This document shows, piece by piece, positions 18,270 through 30,673 of a stretch of 64,000 bases of DNA. Made by a program: the position numbers and the translations under genes. Under the pieces are notes generated by a model. That model did not search any database and was not told the origin of the DNA. It was given only the letters and a program-made list of their open reading frames with translations. Source of the DNA: Deinococcus arcticus (GTDB lineage: Bacteria; Deinococcota; Deinococci; Deinococcales; Deinococcaceae); NCBI RefSeq assembly GCF_003028415.1, contig NZ_PYSV01000005.1, positions 62,001 through 126,000 of the forward strand, written 5' to 3'. Position 1 is the first letter of the stretch; every line of letters begins with the position of its first letter.

Positions 18270-19286
18270 TCAGGGGCACGAGTTGACGAGGTAGGTGGCG
18301 CCCGGGGCGCCGGCGGCGTCGGCGGTGCGCACCTGGCAGACCCGGCGCGCGGGGAGGGTGCCCCCCGAGGCGTAGGCGTTGCCGGGCAGCACGTTGACCC
18401 CGGTCGCGCCCGCCGCCGCTGCCCGGGTGAGCACCTGGCTGTCGGGCAGGCTCTGTTCTTCCAGGGTCTGCGTGACCCGGGTGGCCGAATCAGTCACGAC
18501 CAGAAAGGTCATGCGAAAGGCCCAGGGATCGCGCGCGCTGCCGGCAACCGGCGTCTGGGCGTTGTCGTTGGGCTGCAGCGGCACCCGCACACTGATGGCC
18601 ACCCGGCCGTCGTACTGCCCGGCCGCCGGGTTGGCGCTCAGGGTGCGCCCGCCCGCCGGGGTGCGCACCACGTAACCGTAGGGAAACACGGTGGTCACGC
18701 CCAGGTCGCTGTAGCTGGACACCGGCACGCCGCCGCGCGTGAAGCTGCCCGGCGCCACCTCGGATTCCAGAAACACCTGCAGGTCCTCGCCGCCCGCCAC
18801 GGGGCGCACCTGTTCGGCGGCAGGCTGGTAGTCCAGCGCGTGGGTGGGCAGCACGCTGCGCGCTACCCCGGCGGGGGCCGGCGCGCCGCTGAACACGGTC
18901 ATGGCGCGCAGGGCGGTGCCGTCCACATTGTCGCTCACCCCGGCGGCCAGCAGCGTGAGGTTGGTGCGCGCCGTCCCCGAGGGCGTGCCGTTACTGGCCG
19001 CGTTGCGCACCCGGTAGGTGGCGGTGATGTAGCGTGTGCCGCCGCTGCCGCGCGTCCCCACATCGGTCACGCTCACGCTCAGGGGTGAGAGTTCCAGGCC
19101 CGCGCCGCTTTCTTCCAGGGCCAGCGGGCGCACCTGAGAGTGGGCCTGCGTGCTGCCCAGGCCATCGAAGCTGATTTCCAGCAGGCCCAGCGGCGCCAGA
19201 GCGGGCGGCGTGGGGGCCCCGCTGGGCGCGCAGCCTGCCAGCAGCAGGGCGCCGGCCAGGGCCCAGCGCGCGCGCCTACCAGGCAT
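18270..19286 (-). CDS. Lipoprotein, paralog of the N-terminal part of the beta-helix lipoprotein
   Basis: Starts MPGRRARWALAGALLLAGC with a clear signal sequence and lipobox LLAGC. The 338-residue protein contains the same blocks as residues ~65-330 of the next protein: LAPLGLLEISFDGLG, VGTRGSGGTRYITATYRVRN, FPYGYVV, NPAAGQYDGRVAISVRVPLQ and a VTDSATRVTQTLEEQS segment. It lacks the beta-helix. It ends with a two-Cys tail (RRVCQV and VNSCP). Start ATG at 19286 overlaps the end of the 57-residue peptide gene by 11 nt, which implies translational coupling. Confidence 0.82.
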   Translation of the reverse strand: MPGRRARWALAGALLLAGCAPSGAPTPPALAPLGLLEISFDGLGSTQAHSQVRPLALEESGAGLELSPLSVSVTDVGTRGSGGTRYITATYRVRNAASNGTPSGTARTNLTLLAAGVSDNVDGTALRAMTVFSGAPAPAGVARSVLPTHALDYQPAAEQVRPVAGGEDLQVFLESEVAPGSFTRGGVPVSSYSDLGVTTVFPYGYVVRTPAGGRTLSANPAAGQYDGRVAISVRVPLQPNDNAQTPVAGSARDPWAFRMTFLVVTDSATRVTQTLEEQSLPDSQVLTRAAAAGATGVNVLPGNAYASGGTLPARRVCQVRTADAAGAPGATYLVNSCP

Positions 19287-19449
19287 CGGGGCCCCCTGGC
19301 GCTGGGTCCAGCCCACCGGGCAGCACCGGCACAGAAATCACCAGGGTCAGGGCCTGCCACGCGCCCAGCGGGGTCAGGGTGGGGGGGGCATACGGCGCGT
19401 GCGCGCCGGGCAGCGGTCCACCTGAAGGGGCTTCATCTTCTTTGGTCAT
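19276..19449 (-). CDS. 57-residue peptide with lasso-type RiPP leader motif
   Basis: The peptide starts MTKEDEAPSGG and contains YAPPTLTPLGAWQALT at residues 20-35. This matches the lasso-peptide leader recognition pattern Y-x2-P-x-L-x3-G-x5-T at every fixed position. After the Thr and one residue remain 21 residues rich in Val, Pro and Gly, without an acidic residue at positions 7-9, so a classical lasso ring is not expected. It is the first gene of the leftward operon, overlaps the next start by 11 nt, and has TACAAT 5 nt before the ATG (likely leaderless). It is too short for usual ORF cut-offs. No RRE, B2 peptidase or cyclase is in the window. The TLTPLG part also resembles the start of the mature neighbouring lipoproteins, an alternative explanation. 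Confidence 0.6.
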   Translation of the reverse strand: MTKEDEAPSGGPLPGAHAPYAPPTLTPLGAWQALTLVISVPVLPGGLDPAPGGPDAW

Positions 19450-19465
19450 TGCTCATTGTAGACAT
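19450..19465 (-). promoter_or_regulatory. Extended -10 promoter of the lasso-leader/tail-collar operon
   Basis: On the minus strand TACAAT stands 5 nt before the ATG of the 57-residue peptide, preceded by ATATGTC. This is the spacing expected for a leaderless transcript. No good -35 was assigned. Confidence 0.4.
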
Positions 19466-19485
19466 ATCTCCGGTCAGAAAAGTAA

Positions 19486-19516
19486 GCGCCCCACCCCTGG
19501 TCAGGGGGTGAGGCGC
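19486..19516 (-). terminator. Hairpin ending the RND efflux operon
   Basis: GCGCCCCACCCC and GGGGTGAGGCGC form an imperfect stem around a short loop; on the minus strand it is followed by TTACTTTTCTG. It lies 29 bp past the stop of the RND pump gene, between that operon and the promoter of the next one. Confidence 0.6.
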
Positions 19517-19544
19517 AGTGGGCCAGATAAGGCCCAGATTCTGG

Positions 19545-22948
<3,404 letters not shown>

Positions 22949-22952
<4 letters not shown>

Positions 22953-24181
22953 GGCCGGGCCCCGGCCGGGCGCGTGACCCTCACCCGCGCGCCGTCCTGC
23001 AAGCTGGCGGGCAGCGGCGTGATCACGGCCTGCCCGGCGTCCAGGCCCTGCACCGCCACCTGGGCACCGCTCTCAGCCACCACGGTCACCGGCGTGCGCT
23101 GCGCCACCCCGGCGGCGGCCACATACACCACGTTCTGGCCCTCTTCCGCCTGCACGGCGCTGGCCGGCACCAGCACGCCCCGGCCCAGCGTGACCCGGTA
23201 GCGGGCCTGGGCGGTGGCGCCCACCGGCAGGGCGCCCCCACCCTGCACCCGCGCCGTGACCGGCACGAGGCGGTTGGTGCCCGCAATGCCGGGGGTATCC
23301 ACCACCGTGGCCACGTAGTTCTGCCCGCCGTAGCCCAGGTTCAGCGGGGTGCCGGGGCGCAGCGTGGCGGCGTCGGCGGCGGGCACGCTGAACTGCGCGC
23401 GCAGGCTGCCGGGGTCCACCAGCCGGAACACCGGCGAACCCTGGGCCACAAATTCACCCACCTCCACGCCCAGGTCGGCCACGGTGCCCGCAAAGGGTGC
23501 GCGCACGGCGGTGCGGGCCAGATTCTCCTCGGCCTGCCGCACGCCGGCCTGCGCCTGGGCCAGCGTCACGCGGGCCAGCGGCACACTGTTCTGGGCACTC
23601 TGGCCGTTCTGCGAGAGGTTGCTTCTGGCCTGGGCCAGCCCACTCTCGGCCTGCGCCAGCGCCGAGCGGGCCGCCTGCAGATCGGCCTGACTCACGCCGC
23701 CCAGGGCGTACAGCCGCTCGGCGCTCTGGGCGCTGCTGCGCGCCTGGGCCAGCGTGGCCTCGGCGGCCTGCACGGCGGCGCGCAGGCTGGCTCCTGCACC
23801 CTGCGCCGTGCGCTGGGTCTGTTCAAGGCTCAGCTGCGCCTGCTGCAGTTGCAGCCGGGCATTGTCCAGCGCCTGGCGCTGCGGCAGGTCGTCGAGCTGC
23901 ACCACCACCTGCCCGGGCTGCACCCGCTCGCCTTCCTGCACCGGCACGGCCCGCACGGCGCCGCCCGATTGCGCCGCCACCTGACTGTCGCGCTGGGCCT
24001 GCAGCGTGGCGCTGGCGCTGCGCTGGGCCTGCAACGTGCCCGCTGTGGCCGTCACCGTGGTGACCTGCAGGGCCGTGGTCTTGGCGGGCGGCGCGTCAAT
24101 GTCGTTGGTCGGCCCGGTGCCGCCGGGCGGCGCGCAGGCCGCCAGCAACAGCGGCAAGGTCAGGGGCAACAGGGCGCGCAC
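22949..24181 (-). CDS. Membrane fusion (adaptor) protein of the RND efflux system
   Basis: A lipoprotein signal ([16 protein letters not shown]) is followed by the lipoyl/barrel-sandwich half motif ([20 protein letters not shown]), a long coiled-coil hairpin rich in Ala/Gln (residues ~110-210), the second lipoyl half ([20 protein letters not shown]) and a beta-barrel/membrane-proximal end. Together these define the HlyD/AcrA family, which links pump and outer-membrane channel. GTG at 24181 starts 1 bp after the upstream TolC gene's stop. Confidence 0.93.
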
Positions 24182-24182
24182 C

Positions 24183-25232
24183 TCAGTTCACCAGCCCGGT
24201 CACGTCCACGCCGCTGGCCTGTCCCAGCGCCGAGAGGGCCCGCCACACACCGCCCTGCGCCTGGGTGAGGCTGAATTCGGCCTGCGCGACCTGCAGCTGG
24301 GCCTGCTGGACCTCCACGGCGGCAGCGGTGCCGGCCTTCAGGCGGGCCTGCGCCTGGGTCAGGGCGGTGCGGGCGTTCTGCAGGGCCCCTTGCGCCAGGG
24401 CCACGCGCTCCTGGGCGTCCTGGGCGGCGCGGTAGGCGTCGCGCACGCCGGTCTGGGCGGCGCGCAGGGCGTCGTCCAGGCTGCGCTGGGCGTTCTGCGC
24501 GGCCACCCGGGCGTCGTCCAGGGTGCGGGCCGGGGTGTAATCGTTGTCGGCCAGGCGCACCTGCAGCGCGGCAAAGGCGGCGCCGTTCGCCGCCTGCACG
24601 AGGCTGGGCAGGCGTTTGTCCAGCCCGCTCTGCAGCGTGGCCAGCGTCACGCTCAGCTTGGGCGCGGCGGGCGGGGCACTCAGTTTCAGGTCGCCCTGCA
24701 GGTTCAGGGTGCGCCCCAGCCCCGCTTCCAGCACCGGCAGGGTGGCCCGCGCGCTGGCGAGGTCCTGGCGGTCACTGTTCAGGGCGTTCTGGGCGCGGCT
24801 CACGTCCAGGGCGGTGGCGGTGCGCGCGGCGAGCCGGGCCTGGGCAATTTTCAGGTTGCGCTCGCTCAGGCCCACCTGCGCGCCGGCCAGCGTGACCCGG
24901 GCAGCGCCCTCGTAGGCCGACAGGTAGCCGCTGATGGCGCTCTGCGCCGCACCCAGCTTGGCGGCGTCCAGCGCGGCGGTCTGGGCGGCCACCTCCTGCT
25001 CGGCCTGGGTGAGGGTGGTGATCAGGCTGGTGGGGTCGGCGCGCACCGCGCGCAGGTTGGCCTGGGCTTTTTGCAGGCTGGCGCGGGCGCTTGTCACGTC
25101 CACCCCCTGGGCCAGCGCGCGGCTCACCGCCGAGGGCAGGGTCAGGGTGGTGGCGCTCTGGGCGTGGGCGCCGCCCAGGGTGAGCAGCAGAGGGAGCAGC
25201 AGGCGCAGGGCGGGCAGGGGGGAACGGGTCAT
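24183..25232 (-). CDS. TolC-family outer-membrane efflux-like protein, short form
   Basis: Signal peptide [20 protein letters not shown]...AHAQ, then coiled-coil helices rich in Ala, Gln and Leu with TolC-like patterns ([20 protein letters not shown] near the N-terminus and [20 protein letters not shown] near the end). At 349 residues it is shorter than typical TolC proteins (~420-490), so one beta-strand pair or part of a repeat may be missing. The start overlaps the longer TolC gene's stop by 4 nt. It may pair with the 489-residue protein or act as a separate periplasmic helper. Confidence 0.85.
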   Translation of the reverse strand: MTRSPLPALRLLLPLLLTLGGAHAQSATTLTLPSAVSRALAQGVDVTSARASLQKAQANLRAVRADPTSLITTLTQAEQEVAAQTAALDAAKLGAAQSAISGYLSAYEGAARVTLAGAQVGLSERNLKIAQARLAARTATALDVSRAQNALNSDRQDLASARATLPVLEAGLGRTLNLQGDLKLSAPPAAPKLSVTLATLQSGLDKRLPSLVQAANGAAFAALQVRLADNDYTPARTLDDARVAAQNAQRSLDDALRAAQTGVRDAYRAAQDAQERVALAQGALQNARTALTQAQARLKAGTAAAVEVQQAQLQVAQAEFSLTQAQGGVWRALSALGQASGVDVTGLVN

Positions 25233-26698
25233 GGTTGGCCTCCGGTGGGCAGGGGGGCGGGGAGAGTAGGCAGGAAGGGGTCAAGGTCGGCGGTGGCCTG
25301 TGCCAGGGCCAGACCGGCTAGGGCCACGCTGTCCTGGGCGGCCTGCAGCGCGTGGCGGGCCTGCAACAGGGCCAGTTCGGCCTGGGCCAGGTCCAGCGTG
25401 GTGCCCAGGCCAGCGTCCAGGCGGGCGCGGGCATTCTGCAGGGCTGTTTCGGCCGACTGGACACGGGTGCGCGCCCCCGGCAGCGCGGCGCGCTCGTCTT
25501 CCAGGGCACTCAAGCGGGTGCGCACGTCCAGCTCGGTGGCCTGCCGGGCACTGGCCAGCGCCAGTTCGGCCTGTTGCAGCCCCAGTTCGGCCTGGGACAG
25601 CGCGGCGGCCTGCGGGCGGCCCAGCAGCGGCAGCGCGGCGCTGAGCGACAGGGCCACGCCGCTCACGGCCGAGTCCGTGTCCCGCAGCGGCACGCTGGCC
25701 TGCACGCCCAGCACGCCGGCTTTCAGGTTCAGGCTGGCGCCCACGGTGCGCCCGCCGCCGCCCTGGGCGTCGGCCAGTTGCCCGGCGCGCACGCTGGCGC
25801 TCACGTCGGGCAGCCGGGCGTCCAGGCGGGCGGCGGCCAGTCCGGCCTGGGCATCGGCCACTGCTGCCTGGGCGCGGGCCACCTCGGGGCGCTGGCGCAG
25901 GGCGCGGGCCAGCAGCGTCTCCAGGTCCCCGGCGGGGGTCAGGTCGGGCAGCGGGGGGTTCAGCACCCCGGCGCCCACGCTCACGGGCGTGCCCAGCAGC
26001 CGGGTCAGGGCCTGCGCCGCCTGGGTGACGGCGCGTGCGGCACTCTCCTGGCCCGCCACCGCCGCTTCCAGACCCGCGCGGCGGTCCAGGACGCCGGCGT
26101 CTGTGGTCAGCCCCGCGGCCCGCTGGGCTTCGGTGATGGCCAGCACCCGCTCGGCCAACGTCCGGCCCGCCTGGGCGGCCTCCAGGCCTGCCTGGGCCCG
26201 GCGCAGGCCGCCCAGCGCCTGAAAGAGGGCCGCTGTCTGGGCCGCCCGCGCGGCGCGCAGGTCCAGGGCCGCCGCGCCCAGGGCCCGCTCGGCGCTGCGC
26301 ACCCCTTCCAGGGCCGGCGACCAGGGCAGCACGGCCACGCTGGCACTCAGGGTCACGGTGGCCGCGCCCTTCCACTCGCCGCCGTTCCAGGGCACGCGGC
26401 TCAGCGAACCGTCGGCCCCGGCGCTCAGGCTCAGGCCCGCGCGGGTGCGGGCACTTTGCAGCGCGAGGGCGGCGGCCTGATAGCTCAGGTCTGCCCCCCG
26501 CCAGCCCGGCGAGGCGCGCAGGGCCAGCAGCAACTCCGGCAGGGTCAGGGTGGGCGGGGCGGGGGTCAGCGCCGGTGGCGGCGTGGCGGCCGGGGAAGGC
26601 GACGTGCTCTGCGCATGTGCGACAGAGAGGGACAGGGCCAGCGCGGCGCAGAGCATAAGCAGCGGCGCCGGGCGGGGACGACTTCGGGGGTGAACCAT
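25229..26698 (-). CDS. TolC-family outer-membrane efflux protein
   Basis: The first gene of the efflux operon encodes a 489-residue protein with signal peptide ([12 protein letters not shown]), a short Pro-rich linker and two TolC-type repeats; each has long amphipathic helices (for example [20 protein letters not shown] and [20 protein letters not shown]). TolC forms the trimeric outer-membrane channel of RND systems. The ATG at 26698 follows a 134-bp region carrying a copy of the TetR operator. Confidence 0.9.
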   Translation of the reverse strand: MVHPRSRPRPAPLLMLCAALALSLSVAHAQSTSPSPAATPPPALTPAPPTLTLPELLLALRASPGWRGADLSYQAAALALQSARTRAGLSLSAGADGSLSRVPWNGGEWKGAATVTLSASVAVLPWSPALEGVRSAERALGAAALDLRAARAAQTAALFQALGGLRRAQAGLEAAQAGRTLAERVLAITEAQRAAGLTTDAGVLDRRAGLEAAVAGQESAARAVTQAAQALTRLLGTPVSVGAGVLNPPLPDLTPAGDLETLLARALRQRPEVARAQAAVADAQAGLAAARLDARLPDVSASVRAGQLADAQGGGGRTVGASLNLKAGVLGVQASVPLRDTDSAVSGVALSLSAALPLLGRPQAAALSQAELGLQQAELALASARQATELDVRTRLSALEDERAALPGARTRVQSAETALQNARARLDAGLGTTLDLAQAELALLQARHALQAAQDSVALAGLALAQATADLDPFLPTLPAPLPTGGQP

Positions 26699-26795
26699 AA
26701 CAACCTCGGCGGGAAAGTGGGACGGGGCGAAGCGGTACAGACGGGTTCAGCGTGACGGGAGCAGGGGGCAGCGGTCATCCGACCTTTGGGGTATT

Positions 26796-26809
26796 CGAGT
26801 CTTCACTCA
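26796..26809 (-). promoter_or_regulatory. Putative TetR operator upstream of the efflux operon
   Basis: CGAGTCTTCACTCA is a GAGT-N4-ACTC palindrome followed by ATTACTG. The same arrangement (TGAGTGTAAACTCA then ATTACTC) stands before the tetR gene, so the regulator likely binds both. Confidence 0.6.
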
Positions 26810-26832
26810 ATTACTGCCCACACGCGCCGGCT

Positions 26833-27426
26833 TCAGGGGGCCAGGCCGGGCCACAGCACATCCAGCAGGCCGCGCACGAAGCGCCCGGCGTCCACAGGGG
26901 TGCGCCCAGGCGGCGGCATCACCTGCTCCTGGTGAATGAAATGTGTCAGGGCGCCCACCACCGTCAGAGCCGTCACCTCGGCGTCCAGCGGGCGCACGCG
27001 CCCCAGGGCCACCTCGCCCTGCAGGTAACCCGTCAGTGCCCGGGCATCGGCGCGCATGGGGTCGTCCAGGCGGTCAATCATGGGGTTGTGGCTGGGGTCG
27101 TGCCCGCGCGAGAACATCACCGTCAGGCGCGGCACCAGGGCCTGGGCCTCGCGCAGCATGCTCAGGGTGGCGCGCTCCAGGTTGCGCCGCACCTCGCCCT
27201 GGCCCACCGCTGCAAGCAGCGCCGCGCGCCACTGCCCGTAGTCGGTCAGGCCAATGGCCGCCGCAAACAGGTCCTCCTTGGTGGGAAAGCGGTTAAACAG
27301 CGTGCCTTCAGAAACCCCCGCGCGGCGGGCAATCGCAGCGGTGGTGGCCGCAAAACCCTGTTCCAGAAAGACCTCCTGCGCCGCCGCCACAATCTGTTCA
27401 TCGGTAATCTGCCGGGGGCGTGCCAT
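26833..27426 (-). CDS. TetR-family repressor of the RND efflux operon
   Basis: Starts [20 protein letters not shown] with the N-terminal TetR HTH ([20 protein letters not shown], then [11 protein letters not shown]) and a ligand-binding C-terminal helical domain; 197 residues. The ATG at 27426 is preferred over an in-frame start 18 nt upstream because the operator palindrome would otherwise fall inside the gene. It lies directly upstream of and in line with the efflux operon. A -10-like TACACT 5 nt before the ATG suggests a leaderless, self-repressed transcript. Confidence 0.9.
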   Translation of the reverse strand: MARPRQITDEQIVAAAQEVFLEQGFAATTAAIARRAGVSEGTLFNRFPTKEDLFAAAIGLTDYGQWRAALLAAVGQGEVRRNLERATLSMLREAQALVPRLTVMFSRGHDPSHNPMIDRLDDPMRADARALTGYLQGEVALGRVRPLDAEVTALTVVGALTHFIHQEQVMPPPGRTPVDAGRFVRGLLDVLWPGLAP

Positions 27427-27429
27427 AAC

Positions 27430-27443
27430 TGAGTGTAAACTCA
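27430..27443 (-). promoter_or_regulatory. TetR operator and -10 region of the tetR gene
   Basis: TGAGTGTAAACTCA is a perfect TGAGT-N4-ACTCA palindrome. On the minus strand it contains TACACT, which stands 5 nt before the tetR ATG, so repressor binding would cover the -10 box. Confidence 0.6.
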
Positions 27444-27685
27444 ATTACTCGCCCGGCGTCTGTCGGGCAGCGCACAAAGAAGCGCGGCATGGGGGTGAGG
27501 TGGTGGGGGCGCCGGCTCCGGACGCAGGGACCGCTTCCTCCTGAGCAGACGGTCTGTCAAGAAACACTCAAGCCAGCACACGAAGCACGTTTTTCTGTCT
27601 CGCACAGCGCTTTTGCTCTTGACCCCCCGCCTCTGCGGCGCAAACCTGTTCCTATGCTGACCCGGATTCATTTAGGGTGGGCTGC

Positions 27686-28942
27686 ATGAGTCCACGCCCT
27701 CACCTTCACCCTGCCTGGATGCCCTCTGTCACTCTTCTGGGGGCCGCGCTGCTGGCCCTCAGCGCCTGCGGCCACAGCCCCTCCCCCGCAGCCAGTCAGC
27801 TCCACCTGAGCGCGCAGGCGGCGCAGACCTACCGGGTGTCGTGCACCGCCACCAGTGGCCCCCGGACCCTGGCCGACATCAACCGGCTGCCCCTGAACCC
27901 AGGCGATCAGGTGCTGCTGCAGCGGGGGTGCACCTTCCCGGCCACCGCCACCTCCGCCCTGCAGGTCACCCGCTCGGGCACCAGTGCGGCGCCCATCACC
28001 TTCGGGGCCTACGGCACGGGTGCGGCGCCTGTCATCCGGCAGAGTGGCCAGAATTCCACGGTGCAGATCCGGGGGTCGTGGCTGGTCTTTCAGGACATTG
28101 CGCTGGTGGCCGATCCACTGCCAGCGGCCGGGGGCGGCGTGCGCTGCACCGCCCAGCCGGTGGGCTGGCTGGTGGGCTGGGAGGTCTGGGGCACCCGCAA
28201 CACCCTGAACCGCGTCTCGGCGCGCGGCTACATGACGGGCGCCATGCTGGTGCGCGGCGACGGCACGCTGGGCTTTCACAAGGTGCTGAACAGCAGTTTC
28301 TTCAATAATTCGGTGATGCAGACGAACACCCCCGGCGGCGACGACGATTCCGGCGCCTGGGGCATCCTGGTGAACAGCAGCAACAATGAGATCGCCGCCA
28401 ACCGCTTCACAGGCAATACCGCCTGCAGCGAGGATTATGTCCGCGACGGCGCCAGCGTCGAGATCTACCAGTCCAGCAACAACTGGATTCACCACAACGA
28501 AACCCACGAGGACGTGGCCTTTGTGGAACTGGGCGGCACCCCGGACCTGCCCAGCCGCAACAACCGCATTGAGGACAATGTGTACATGCCGGTGCAGACC
28601 GGCGGCGCCTTCGTGACGCTGCGCGGCGCCCGCAGCACCTGGGGCGCCAACCCGGGAACGTCGGTGCGGCGCAACACCTCGTACCTGGCTGATCTGGGGA
28701 TTACCTGCTCTGACGGCTGCTCGGCGCAGATTCTGGTGGCCGAGGACAACCGAATCTGGGAGCGGCAGATCTCCAGCGGCCTGACCAACAAGACTTTTGC
28801 CTTCTGGGCCGACGCGCCTGTCTCGGAGCGCCGCAACACCTTCTGGCGCGATGATGGCCGTCCGGTGGCCAGCATTGACGGTAGCCAGCTGGACAGCACC
28901 GACCGCACCGCGCCCTTTACGCGGCCCAATCCCACCTTCTAG
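27686..28942 (+). CDS. Secreted right-handed parallel beta-helix lipoprotein
   Basis: The protein starts [11 protein letters not shown], has a hydrophobic segment and a lipobox (ALLALSAC), then [20 protein letters not shown] and successive short beta-helix turns ([63 protein letters not shown]). This is the pectate-lyase/alginate-lyase superfold, with several Asn ladders; many members bind or cut polysaccharide. No catalytic set was confirmed. AGGGTGG precedes the ATG at 27686. At 418 residues it is of usual length. It is followed 34 bp later by the hydrolase gene. Confidence 0.8.
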   Translation: MSPRPHLHPAWMPSVTLLGAALLALSACGHSPSPAASQLHLSAQAAQTYRVSCTATSGPRTLADINRLPLNPGDQVLLQRGCTFPATATSALQVTRSGTSAAPITFGAYGTGAAPVIRQSGQNSTVQIRGSWLVFQDIALVADPLPAAGGGVRCTAQPVGWLVGWEVWGTRNTLNRVSARGYMTGAMLVRGDGTLGFHKVLNSSFFNNSVMQTNTPGGDDDSGAWGILVNSSNNEIAANRFTGNTACSEDYVRDGASVEIYQSSNNWIHHNETHEDVAFVELGGTPDLPSRNNRIEDNVYMPVQTGGAFVTLRGARSTWGANPGTSVRRNTSYLADLGITCSDGCSAQILVAEDNRIWERQISSGLTNKTFAFWADAPVSERRNTFWRDDGRPVASIDGSQLDSTDRTAPFTRPNPTF

Positions 28943-28976
28943 GCCCGTGGAACCCCAGCCCAGCGAACAGACCCAG

Positions 28977-29816
28977 ATGAGCCTCACGCACCACCACATC
29001 GTGGCCGGGGACGTGCGGCTGCACTACGTGGCAGCGGGGCCTGCGGGCGGTCCACCCGTGTTGCTGCTGCACGGCTTCCCGGAGTTCTGGCGGGCCTGGG
29101 AGCGGCAGATTGGCCCGCTGGCCCGCGCGGGCTTCCGGGTGATCGTGCCGGACCTGCGGGGCTACAACCTCAGCGAGAAGCCGCCCGGCGTGGAGGCTTA
29201 CGCGCTGCACACGCTGCAGCAGGACGTGGCCCACCTGATTCGCGCCCTGGGCCACGAGCGGGCGCATGTGGTGGGGCATGACTGGGGCGGCGTCATTGCC
29301 TGGGCGCTGGCCATCCGGCAGCCAGCGGTGGTGCACAGACTGGTGATTCTGAACGCGCCGCACCCGGGCGCTGCCCGCCGGGCCATGCGTCAGCCCGCGC
29401 AGTGGCGGCGGTCGTGGTACATCCTGTTCTTCCAGCTGCCCTGGCTGCCCGAGCGCCTGCTGGACCGCTTTGGGCAGTGGGCGCTGCGGGGCGTTCACCC
29501 GGCCGCCTATACCGCCAAAGACCGCCAGCTGTACCGGCAGGCGTGGCACCAGCCGGGCGCGGCGACCGCCATGCTCAACTATTACCGGGCGCTGCGCCTG
29601 GCCGGGCAGGGCCACACCGGGTCGTTGGAGGTGCGCGCGCCCACGCTGGTGCTGTGGGGCGACCGGGACGTGGCCCTGCTGCCCGAACTGGCCGACGGCC
29701 TGGAGCGCTGGGTGCCCGGGGTGCGCGTGGTGCGGTTTCCCCGGGCCAGTCACTGGGTCATGCGCGACGAGCCTCTGCGGGTGAACAACCTGATCACCGA
29801 GTTTCTTGGGGCGTAG
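28977..29816 (+). CDS. Alpha/beta hydrolase, epoxide-hydrolase-like
   Basis: The 279-residue protein has the oxyanion motif HGFPEFW (32-38), the nucleophile elbow GHDWGG with Asp102, a likely acid Asp in WGDRD (229-231) and His259 in ASHW. An Asp rather than Ser nucleophile and the HGFPEFW signature fit soluble epoxide hydrolases and haloalkane-dehalogenase relatives; a Tyr pair in the cap (YYRAL, residues 202-203) supports epoxide hydrolase. The ATG at 28977 is chosen; the frame is open upstream but overlaps the previous gene. The substrate is unknown. Confidence 0.88.
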   Translation: MSLTHHHIVAGDVRLHYVAAGPAGGPPVLLLHGFPEFWRAWERQIGPLARAGFRVIVPDLRGYNLSEKPPGVEAYALHTLQQDVAHLIRALGHERAHVVGHDWGGVIAWALAIRQPAVVHRLVILNAPHPGAARRAMRQPAQWRRSWYILFFQLPWLPERLLDRFGQWALRGVHPAAYTAKDRQLYRQAWHQPGAATAMLNYYRALRLAGQGHTGSLEVRAPTLVLWGDRDVALLPELADGLERWVPGVRVVRFPRASHWVMRDEPLRVNNLITEFLGA

Positions 29817-29849
29817 GACCAGCGCTGGCCCTGCCCAGAGCAGCTCAGT

Positions 29850-30077
29850 ACGTTGCACCTCATGGTGCGACTGTTCAGGAGAGCACCGAAAAGGCTCCAC
29901 GCCCGGTGCAACGTCCTTTTTTCGAGACTCGCTCCACTTGATTGATCCCCCGATCAACCGGGCGGGCGGGGACAGCAGCGCCGCAGAGCGAGTGGCGAAG
30001 CGAAGTGCCTCGCCCGGGAATGGACACGTTGCTGCGCCCTTCTGAACCGTTGGCCTGGGGGAGGGGCGAGGCACTTA
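29850..30077. repeat. Intergenic repeat family A, full-length copy
   Basis: This ~230-bp copy matches, in inverted orientation, 43764-43991. It runs from CGTTGCACCTCA through GGTGCAACGTCC, TTTTTTCGAGACTCGCT, the GATC...GATCAACCGGGC hairpin and AGAGCGAGTGGCGAA to GAGGGGCGAGGCACTTA. The many short inverted repeats suggest a folded RNA or a DNA element. No gene is seen in 29817-30248. Confidence 0.8.
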
Positions 30078-30248
30078 TGGTGGACAGCTGAGAGGCGCGG
30101 CCGTTCAGCTGAGGCATTTCGGGCGCTGCATCTGGACGGCCCTGCGCGCCCTGGCCCCGACCCTGCTCTGATCGGTGGCAGAGAACCGGGCGTAGTGGAG
30201 GCGGCAAACCGGCTGGGCAGGCCCCAGGCAGCGGGGTACACTGCCCCC

Positions 30249-30536
30249 ATGCCCCCTGCTGCGCGCGTTGGTGACAACCACACCTGCCCCCTGTACGACG
30301 GCAAATCGCCGCATGTGGGCGGGCCAGTCAACATGGGCAGCCCCACGGTCATGATTGGCCGCATGCCGGCGGCCCGTGTGGGTGACATGTGCGTGTGTTC
30401 GGGTCCGCCTGACACCATTGCCCGGGGCAGCGCCACCGTGTTTATCAACAAGAAGCCGGCTGCCCGTCTGGGCGATATGACCGCCCACGGCGGCGTGATC
30501 GTGGCCGGGGCGCCCACCGTGAATATCGGGGGCTGA
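30249..30536 (+). CDS. PAAR-domain protein (spike tip)
   Basis: The 95-residue protein is a complete PAAR repeat domain: PAARVGDNHTCP, GGPVNMGSPTVMIGRMPAAR, VGDMCVCSGPPDTIARGS, KPAARLGDMTAHGG and a final GAPTVNIGG. PAAR proteins cap the spike of type VI secretion and related contractile injection systems and carry effectors. There is no C-terminal toxin extension. ATG at 30249 gives the canonical start. It stands 137 bp before the DUF4157 toxin gene in the same direction; no sheath, tube or VgrG gene is in the window. Confidence 0.92.
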   Translation: MPPAARVGDNHTCPLYDGKSPHVGGPVNMGSPTVMIGRMPAARVGDMCVCSGPPDTIARGSATVFINKKPAARLGDMTAHGGVIVAGAPTVNIGG

Positions 30537-30673
30537 GCCACAAGCGGGGTCAGGCCAAGGAGCAGCAGACGCGGAGGCTGCGCACTCCTTCGAGGCCGGC
30601 GGATTCAAGCTCACGTCGGGTCACCTTCCGGCGCATTCGCTGGCATCATGGGGGCACGTATCCCGGGAGGTCT

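Noticed and set aside
16102..18294. 730-codon plus-strand ORF opposite the beta-helix lipoprotein
   Set aside because: Composition is Arg/Gly/Gln-rich antisense noise; the minus strand has a signal, lipobox and paralog.
19276..19449. A classical lasso peptide cluster
   Set aside because: No RRE, B2 peptidase or cyclase gene is in the window and the expected core has no acidic residue at positions 7-9; only the leader motif is supported.
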